Source of the DNA: Candidatus Zixiibacteriota bacterium
GTDB lineage: Bacteria; Zixibacteria; MSB-5A5; GN15; FEB-12
DNA length: 9,019 nt
Direction of reading: 5' to 3'
Assembly: GCA_030642845.1 (NCBI GenBank)
Contig: DAOWMZ010000047.1
Location: 1 to 9,019, forward strand
Below are positions 6,753 to 9,019 of the stretch, piece after piece. The stretch's first letter is position 1, and each line of letters opens with the position of its first letter. Made by a program: the position numbers and the translations under genes. Below the pieces are notes generated by a model. It was not told the DNA's origin and searched no databases. It worked only from the letters and a program-made list of their open reading frames with translations.

Positions 6753-6890
6753 ATTACATCCCTTGCCTAGTTATATCTCGATTAATATTTCTCTACATTG
6801 TAGAGTACTTCTATATATTTATCGGGCTATTCATACAAGAACTTAATTCAAAATAATCCTATAAATCTAAGTCTCTTATTATACCTTAAT
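6753..6890 (-). promoter_or_regulatory. Intergenic region between comEC and DUF4388 gene, possible promoter
   Basis: These 138 very AT-rich bases hold no gene and no clear terminator for comEC. On the minus strand a weak -35 (TTGTAT, 6838-6833) and a -10-like stretch (TATATAGA, 6817-6810) lie just before the palindrome at 6791-6805, which would then overlap the transcription start. Another TATAAT occurs at 6883-6878 without a good -35. A promoter for the DUF4388 gene is plausible from the spacing, but the boxes are weak. Confidence 0.3.
6791..6805. repeat. Short palindrome, candidate operator
   Basis: CTCTACA, one central base, TGTAGAG: a perfect 7-bp palindrome about 40-55 bases before the DUF4388 start. 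Half-sites on nearly one helical face with a single central base are typical of dimeric repressor sites. A chance hairpin in AT-rich DNA is the alternative, and the stem has too small a loop for a good RNA hairpin. Confidence 0.4.
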
Positions 6891-9019
6891 CTATTTTGGA
6901 ATCGAAATATGATAAAATCCGGTCTTATCAAGATTGATTAGCTCAAATTCGGAAGGTTGATTTGAAATAAGTTGTTTTTGCAGTAAATTATCTTGGTCAT
7001 CATTTATTCGGGATATTATTAATCGATTTAATTTTGTATGATTTAAGAGCTTATAAATAGCTGAAAATTGATATGCTGGATTTCCAATAACAATGGTTGT
7101 AAAATCTCTTTTACTAACCAAATCATCATATTCCGGATCAAGAGTATTTGAGATAAAGATATGCTCTTCTCCAAAATTAGCTATTATACCGTTTTCAAGA
7201 AGGGAATAACCAATGTTTGCAGTTTTTTTTGGATTATTAGGATAAACAATCAATCTTTTACTATATTCGTGTTGATTAGATTGATTGATAATATCCATGA
7301 AGCTTTTTTCTAAAGTTGTTGGAATATATACAGAATCAGCCTCAAAATCTATTATCAGATTTGATAAATCTCCGAGACTGCCATAATCCGATGAAATGAT
7401 AAAAACTGAATTTAATTTTTCGATTTCCAATCCCTCAAGGGCGGGCTTTAATATACGGTCATCGATAGGATAATCCCGATCATATAAACCCGAGATAATC
7501 AGATCACCATTATTGCTCCCGTTATCTCTTACAATAACAGCCACTCCTCCGGGAATTGTGGTTATCCATGTATCAATTTTGTTTATATTTCCAAGAGAAT
7601 TCAGAACCGGAATAAGAAAAATAACATTAAGGGAAATCAAAAATGATATAGTCCAAAGCCGTCGAACAGGCTTTGATTTAATTGCCCAAATTCCAAATAC
7701 TAAAAACAGATAAAAAAGGAAGACTATAAACAGCGGCACAATCCCGGTAGTGATAACCGGAATTTCCTGCCCGCCAAAAAATTCCAAACAGATAACAATT
7801 AACTCCAGAATTTTATTTACAATTGAACCGACAAAAAGACCCAGCATGGGAAGGATCAAATCAGCTACTAATACTGCTAATATCCCTATTACTGCAATCG
7901 AAGTCAGAAAAACAATTACCAGATTCGCAACAATAGAAATTATCGGAAGTCTCTGAAAATATAAAGCAATCAAAGGTCCCGAACAAACCTGAGCTACAAA
8001 AGAAACTGCCACTGGCAGGAAGAGATACTTATACCATAATCGATTATGATAATTTTCAAACCTGTTATGGATAACCGGTACAATAAAAATCAGCCCCCAG
8101 GCAGTAACAAATGATAGTTGAAAACCAACATCAAATAATTGCGAGGGGTTTACCAAAAGAATAATTGCGGCTGTAATACTAATTATATTATTCAGATTAT
8201 AACTGCGGCCTATCAGCCCCGCTATTAAAATCAAAGAAGCCATCAGGGATGCCCGGACCACCGATGGCTCGCCATAGGAAATCAAAGTAAACATCAGAAG
8301 AACAATTAGAAGAATCAATGTTCTTTTATTTCCCGAAATCCTGAATGGTTTTAATAGAAAAGTAAAAAATATGATTACCAGTATAACATTGGATCCGGAC
8401 ACCGCCAATAAATGCATTGTCCCGGAATCCATGAACCAACCATAGATATTATTGGGAATATCTCTCGTCTCTCCGATTAAAAAACCGGCAGCAAGAGCAG
8501 AAGTTGTGGGATCAAGATTTTCTCTGAGTGATGATAGTATAACTGCTCGTATTTTATCCGCATAAGTAATTATTTCATACCTGTTTCTTTTGTCAACTCT
8601 GACATCAAGCAGAGTAGTCAGATATACAATCCCATGAATCCCCTTCAGATTAAGATATCGCCGATAACTAAATCCTCCCGGATTTTTTCCTCCTTTGACA
8701 GAATAAATTCGTCCGTAAAATTCAATCCTATCCCCCCTCTCAAGACTGGTAGTTATATCAGAGATTTTCAACAAAACCATTCCACGAACCGTGTAAAAAT
8801 AGTCCGATGAAAGAGAATCAATCCTGATTTTAATTTCAGTTGAATTTGTCTTTACCCTGGGCCAGTCAGCTACCTCGCCGTAAATATGATAACTCTTGTT
8901 ATCGTCAGTAAAATTGGTTACATGATTGGAGCCGGTCGGATAAAATTTCAAACCATAATTGAAAGCAGAAAATGAGAGAATGCTGATACCAAATAATAGT
9001 ACAGGAAGCATTTGTTTGG
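6891..9019 (-). CDS. comEC: ComEC/Rec2 DNA-uptake channel, N-terminus probably beyond the window
   Basis: Inner-membrane channel that carries single-stranded DNA into the cytoplasm during natural transformation. Counting from the ATG at 9011, residues about 41-135 are the DUF4131/OB-type domain (YGEVADWPR; NPGGFSYRRYL at 110-120). The Competence core runs about 160-470, with GFLIGETRDIP (177-187), GTMHLLAVSGSNV (197-209), RASLMASLILIAGLIGRS (253-270) and FDVGFQLSF (293-301). Residues about 475-706 match the position of the metallo-beta-lactamase-like domain, but its HxHxDH signature is missing (IISSDYGSLGDL at 538-549). The frame stays open to the window edge. ComEC normally has one or two more helices before the one seen at residues 2-20, and no ribosome site is visible at 9011, so I treat the gene as 5'-partial. 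It is followed after 138 bases by the DUF4388 gene. Confidence 0.9.
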   Translation of the reverse strand, partial: KQMLPVLLFGISILSFSAFNYGLKFYPTGSNHVTNFTDDNKSYHIYGEVADWPRVKTNSTEIKIRIDSLSSDYFYTVRGMVLLKISDITTSLERGDRIEFYGRIYSVKGGKNPGGFSYRRYLNLKGIHGIVYLTTLLDVRVDKRNRYEIITYADKIRAVILSSLRENLDPTTSALAAGFLIGETRDIPNNIYGWFMDSGTMHLLAVSGSNVILVIIFFTFLLKPFRISGNKRTLILLIVLLMFTLISYGEPSVVRASLMASLILIAGLIGRSYNLNNIISITAAIILLVNPSQLFDVGFQLSFVTAWGLIFIVPVIHNRFENYHNRLWYKYLFLPVAVSFVAQVCSGPLIALYFQRLPIISIVANLVIVFLTSIAVIGILAVLVADLILPMLGLFVGSIVNKILELIVICLEFFGGQEIPVITTGIVPLFIVFLFYLFLVFGIWAIKSKPVRRLWTISFLISLNVIFLIPVLNSLGNINKIDTWITTIPGGVAVIVRDNGSNNGDLIISGLYDRDYPIDDRILKPALEGLEIEKLNSVFIISSDYGSLGDLSNLIIDFEADSVYIPTTLEKSFMDIINQSNQHEYSKRLIVYPNNPKKTANIGYSLLENGIIANFGEEHIFISNTLDPEYDDLVSKRDFTTIVIGNPAYQFSAIYKLLNHTKLNRLIISRINDDQDNLLQKQLISNQPSEFELINLDKTGFYHISIPK

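Noticed and set aside
6211..7956. Short plus-strand frames at 6211-6408, 7513-7713 and 7750-7956.
   Set aside because: Antisense shadows within the DUF4388 gene and comEC.

Overview
All nine genes in this 9 kb window lie on the minus strand, so transcription runs from high to low coordinates. The DNA is AT-rich. Signal peptides, a PilB-type secretion ATPase, MglA/Roadblock proteins and DUF4388 point to a Gram-negative bacterium outside the best-studied groups. An uncultured FCB- or deltaproteobacteria-like lineage, such as a Zixibacteria-type genome, is my guess from gene content alone and is weakly supported.

Layout in order of transcription. (1) 9019-6891: the DNA-uptake channel ComEC, probably missing its first membrane helices beyond the window edge, with a C-terminal metallo-beta-lactamase-like domain that has lost its metal ligands. 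(2) After 138 bases holding a short palindrome: 6752-5550, a DUF4388 protein with tandem MshEN-like repeats. (3) 5546-5187: a small exported or membrane protein. (4) After about 105 bases holding an inverted repeat and a consensus -35 box: 5081-4212, a TPR-Roadblock fusion. (5) 4202-3219: a four-helix membrane protein ending in a Roadblock domain. (6) 3226-2885: a stand-alone MglB-like Roadblock protein. (7) 2850-1756: an MglA-type GTPase with a long disordered tail ending in a basic amphipathic segment. (8) 1738-1247: another stand-alone Roadblock protein. (9) 1169 to the window edge: the 5' part of a PilB/GspE assembly ATPase. No stretch over 300 bases lacks a gene, and I see no tRNA, rRNA, CRISPR or insertion sequence.

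Genes 4-9 read as one module: an MglA-like switch, four different Roadblock/LC7 partners (two soluble, one membrane-anchored, one on a TPR scaffold) and a pilus or type II secretion motor. In Myxococcus, MglA-GTP and its Roadblock GAP MglB set cell polarity and control type IV pili. By analogy this cluster may place or switch on a pilus or secretion machine, possibly at the membrane through the anchored Roadblock protein and the MglA tail. The proximity of comEC would fit pili used for DNA uptake, but comEC is separated by a possible promoter region and may be unrelated. The family assignments are well supported by sequence; the integrated polarity/pilus model is inference.
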